Below, in pieces: positions 7,499 through 9,165 of a stretch of 9,165 nt of DNA. Position 1 is the stretch's first letter. Each line of letters starts with the position of its first letter. The position numbers and the translations under genes were made by a program. The notes below the pieces were generated by a model. That model was not told the origin of the DNA and did not search any database. It saw nothing but the letters and a program-made list of their open reading frames with translations. Origin of the DNA: Balneolaceae bacterium (GTDB lineage Bacteria > Bacteroidota > Rhodothermia > Balneolales > Balneolaceae); the NCBI GenBank assembly GCA_007123785.1, contig SLGL01000051.1, positions 1 to 9,165 on the forward strand, in the 5' to 3' direction.

Positions 7499-7527
7499 TG
7501 CAGGGTTTCTGCTTGTGCCCCCTTGCA
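7499..7527 (-). other. Candidate EBS1 hairpin of the intron
   Basis: In domain I a stem (GGG and TGCA pairing across one bulged A) presents a loop with CAGAAA at 7506-7511 on the minus strand. This can pair at five of six positions with CTTCTG, the last six bases of the 5' exon (7788-7793 on the minus strand), as EBS1-IBS1 pairing requires. No convincing EBS2-IBS2 partner was found. Confidence 0.5.
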
Positions 7528-7787
7528 GTCCCGACAGATCGGTTCCCTTGTTCCATTGCAAAGGCTGACCCGACGTCCCGCGACCTTGACACCGCCTGCC
7601 GTACAGCCAGTATCAGTTTGCGCCCACTGTACTTTGTCCCGGCAACTCAGGTACTTCACCGGTTCTGACAGAGTCTGACGAATATCAATGCTTCAGCAGT
7701 CGTTCACTTGCGTTCGGCTCATTCAAGTCTTACCTGATGAGTCTTCGCTCATCTTTTCCTTCTCGCTCAGCACCCGCTAACGAGCAC

Positions 7788-8134
7788 CAGAAGTTGGTTT
7801 AAAGGCAATGGCTGACATCTAAATCTCCCTTTGTCAGGGGAGACTTATTCCAATAATAGATCTCAGGTTTAAAGTATCGGGAGAAAGACACAGGTACACA
7901 GTCAGTCCGCAAAATAGATACATGACAATGCATTAAATAAAAAATAATAGTACTTCTTGGTGTATCTTACTGATGGACATCATGATAAAGCCAATCAACT
8001 ATAATTATTTGATACTGCAGTTTAAAAAAGTTTGTAATCAAATAGTTAAGTAATTGCGTATGGCCTAATCTTTTTCTTTCTTCTTTTTGAAAAATAGTTC
8101 TATTTAAAGACGGCACAGAATTAATTCAAAAAAG
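7788..8134. other. Intergenic leader between intron and glgA
   Basis: This 347-base AT-rich spacer shows no coding frame I can support on either strand. It holds the 5' exon side of the intron, a TCTCCC/GGGAGA hairpin (7824-7843), two direct copies of GGTTTAAAG (7796-7804 and 7866-7874) flanking that hairpin, an inverted repeat TATTTGAT/ATCAAATA (8006-8013 with 8037-8044) around a palindromic ACTGCAGT, and a 20-base pyrimidine tract at 8069-8088. The glgA promoter is expected here, but no exact boxes could be assigned, and no Shine-Dalgarno precedes glgA. Confidence 0.5.
7824..7843. repeat. TCTCCC/GGGAGA hairpin near the intron insertion site
   Basis: A six-pair stem with an 8-base loop (TTTGTCAG), or alternatively CCCT/AGGG with one bulged G. 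On the minus strand it is followed by TTTAG, which makes it at best a weak terminator in the intron's direction. It lies about 36 bases upstream of the intron's 5' end. Confidence 0.45.
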
Positions 8135-9165
8135 ATGAAAATTGCTCATATTACAGCAGAATGTTACCCGGTAGCCAAAGCGGGGGGGCTGGGTGACGTT
8201 GCAGGTTCACTGCCTAAGTATTTGAACAAAGCAGGACATCAGGCTTCGGTTATTTTGCCTCACTATCACAATAAATGGCTGCAAGAAGCAGAGACCGAAC
8301 TAATTTTTGAAGGGCGTGCACCATTCGGAAAATCCTCATTCCCTTTTCGTATCAGCCGGCTGAAAAAGCCAGATCTTGGTTTTGAGTTATTTTTAGTAGA
8401 TATACCCGGGCGATTCGACCGGCCGGGAGTGTACCTGGACCCTTGGTCGGGTTATCCATACTGGGATGAAAAAGAGCGTTTTTTCAGTTTTCAAATTGCA
8501 ACTCTGGAGTGGATTTTACATTTGGATGAAAAACCCGAAATCATCCATTGTCATGATCACCACACGGCGCTGGTGCCTTTTATGATTACCCAATGCCATC
8601 GTTTTGAACCGATGAAAACGATCCCGACTGTACTTACGATTCACAACGGTGAATATCAGGGGCGTTATGAGATCACCAGTGTTTCGATTTTGCCCGATTT
8701 TGATTATTACAATATGGGTCTGCTCGATTGGGACGGGGGAATGAATGCTCTGGCTGCAGGTATTAAAACTGCCTGGAGGGTTAGTACGGTTTCTGAAGGT
8801 TATCTGAAGGAGCTTCAGGAGTATTGTCACGGCCTTGAGATATTGCTGAGACAGGAATCCCAAAAATCGACCGGAATACTAAACGGAATAGACAATGAAG
8901 TGTGGGATCCATCTTCCGATCCTTTTCTTGAAGTGAATTACTCACATCGCAATTATAAAATTGGTAAATCAGAAAATAAAAAGGCTCTTTGTGAACAGTT
9001 TCGTCTTGATGAAGATCGGCCGCTTTTTTCCTTTATAGGTCGTCTTGTTCGGGAAAAAGGTGCTGATCTTATTCCTGAAATAATCAAAGAGTCAATCGCC
9101 AGAAATCTTAACGCTTCTTTTTTTGTTCTTGGAACGGGAGAACCCTATTTGCATTCGGTATTTGA
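8135..9165 (+). CDS. glgA: Glycogen synthase GlgA, 3' end outside window
   Basis: The first 343 codons of an ADP-glucose-dependent alpha-1,4-glucan synthase (GT5 family, GT-B fold), about 70% of the usual 480-500 residues; the frame is open to the window edge. It transfers glucose from ADP-glucose to the non-reducing end of glycogen in the cytoplasm. The N-terminal KAGGLGDV motif (15-22) has Lys15 at the ADP-glucose-binding position known from the E. coli enzyme. Further family blocks are HCHDHHTALVP (138-148), IHNGEYQGRY (169-178), MNALAAGIKTAWRVSTVSEGY (203-223), GILNGIDNEVWDP (247-259) and, opening the second Rossmann domain, GRLVREKGADL (302-312) and GTG (333-335). No frameshift is seen. 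The ATG at 8135 gives the standard start with AAAAAAG before it and no Shine-Dalgarno. The gene has its own long leader and is not coupled to the upstream operon. Confidence 0.95.
   Translation, partial: MKIAHITAECYPVAKAGGLGDVAGSLPKYLNKAGHQASVILPHYHNKWLQEAETELIFEGRAPFGKSSFPFRISRLKKPDLGFELFLVDIPGRFDRPGVYLDPWSGYPYWDEKERFFSFQIATLEWILHLDEKPEIIHCHDHHTALVPFMITQCHRFEPMKTIPTVLTIHNGEYQGRYEITSVSILPDFDYYNMGLLDWDGGMNALAAGIKTAWRVSTVSEGYLKELQEYCHGLEILLRQESQKSTGILNGIDNEVWDPSSDPFLEVNYSHRNYKIGKSENKKALCEQFRLDEDRPLFSFIGRLVREKGADLIPEIIKESIARNLNASFFVLGTGEPYLHSVF

Larger units (their letters stand above)
7258..7787 (-). mobile_element. ORF-less group II intron (ribozyme)
   Basis: Read on the minus strand this is a near-complete group II intron of about 530 nt. 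It begins GTGCTCG (consensus GUGYG, off at base 5) at 7787. Next come domain I-like hairpins, for example GATGAG/CTCATC at 7736-7753, and motifs I recall from bacterial introns such as GAACCGGTGAAGTACCTGAG. A domain-III-like element lies at 7417-7463 with a CCTG/CAGG hairpin and GAGCGAAGGGG on its 3' side. Domain IV is about 85 nt (roughly 7332-7416) and closes as a hairpin AGCTTT/AAAGCT (7374-7379 with 7400-7405). Domains V and VI are textbook. No reverse transcriptase or maturase is present in domain IV or nearby, so mobility or efficient splicing would need a protein from elsewhere. The element is GC-richer than its flanks and lies in intergenic DNA, antisense to both neighbours. The 3' end is uncertain by 1-3 bases and reads ...CTCGGC rather than the usual terminal AY. 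Confidence 0.85.

Noticed and set aside
7405..7659. 84-residue open frame on the intron's own strand
   Set aside because: It covers domains I-III of the RNA and does not resemble a reverse transcriptase, maturase or HNH domain.
7244..7678. 144-residue open frame on the plus strand across the intron
   Set aside because: It lies on the antisense strand of the ribozyme core, runs through the complement of domains V and VI, and its translation shows no domain or plausible protein composition.

Overview
The window looks like chromosomal DNA from a moderately AT-rich Gram-negative bacterium of the Bacteroidota/Rhodothermota sphere; a Balneola-like lineage is my best guess from protein style, not proven. 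Supporting signs are a GlgA of the type that opens MKIAHITAECYPVAKAGGLG, a lipoprotein with an acidic tether, and almost no Shine-Dalgarno sequences (one clear exception). No tRNA, rRNA, CRISPR array, transposase or phage gene was found.

Layout. Bases 1-102 hold no gene. A minus-strand pair follows: a 168-residue single-pass protein (990-1496) whose stop overlaps by 4 bases the start of a multipass HTTM / gamma-carboxylase-like membrane protein (103-993). A divergent 295-base AT-rich spacer separates it from a plus-strand run: an 834-residue MMPL/RND-type transporter (1792-4296), the repair mediator recO (4365-5108), a membrane-anchored HtrA/Deg serine protease (5110-6648) and a small LPP20-like lipoprotein (6659-7198). 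recO, htrA and the lipoprotein gene are 1 and 10 bases apart and look like one operon. The combination gives a cell-envelope theme: an exporter, a periplasmic quality-control protease and a lipoprotein, with recO as an apparently unrelated passenger.

The 936-base gap between the lipoprotein gene and glgA is the unusual part. About 530 bases of it (roughly 7258-7787), visibly GC-richer than its surroundings, form on the minus strand a group II intron ribozyme. It has a 34-nt domain V with AGC triad and GNRA loop, a domain VI with bulged branch-point A, a domain-III-like hairpin and a candidate EBS1 loop matching the 5' exon. Domain IV is under 100 nt and holds no reverse transcriptase, so this is an ORF-less intron, antisense to its neighbours and apparently sitting in intergenic DNA. 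The open frames crossing it are not genes.

The window ends inside glgA (from 8135), the ADP-glucose-using glycogen synthase, preceded by an AT-rich leader with a weak inverted repeat and a pyrimidine tract.
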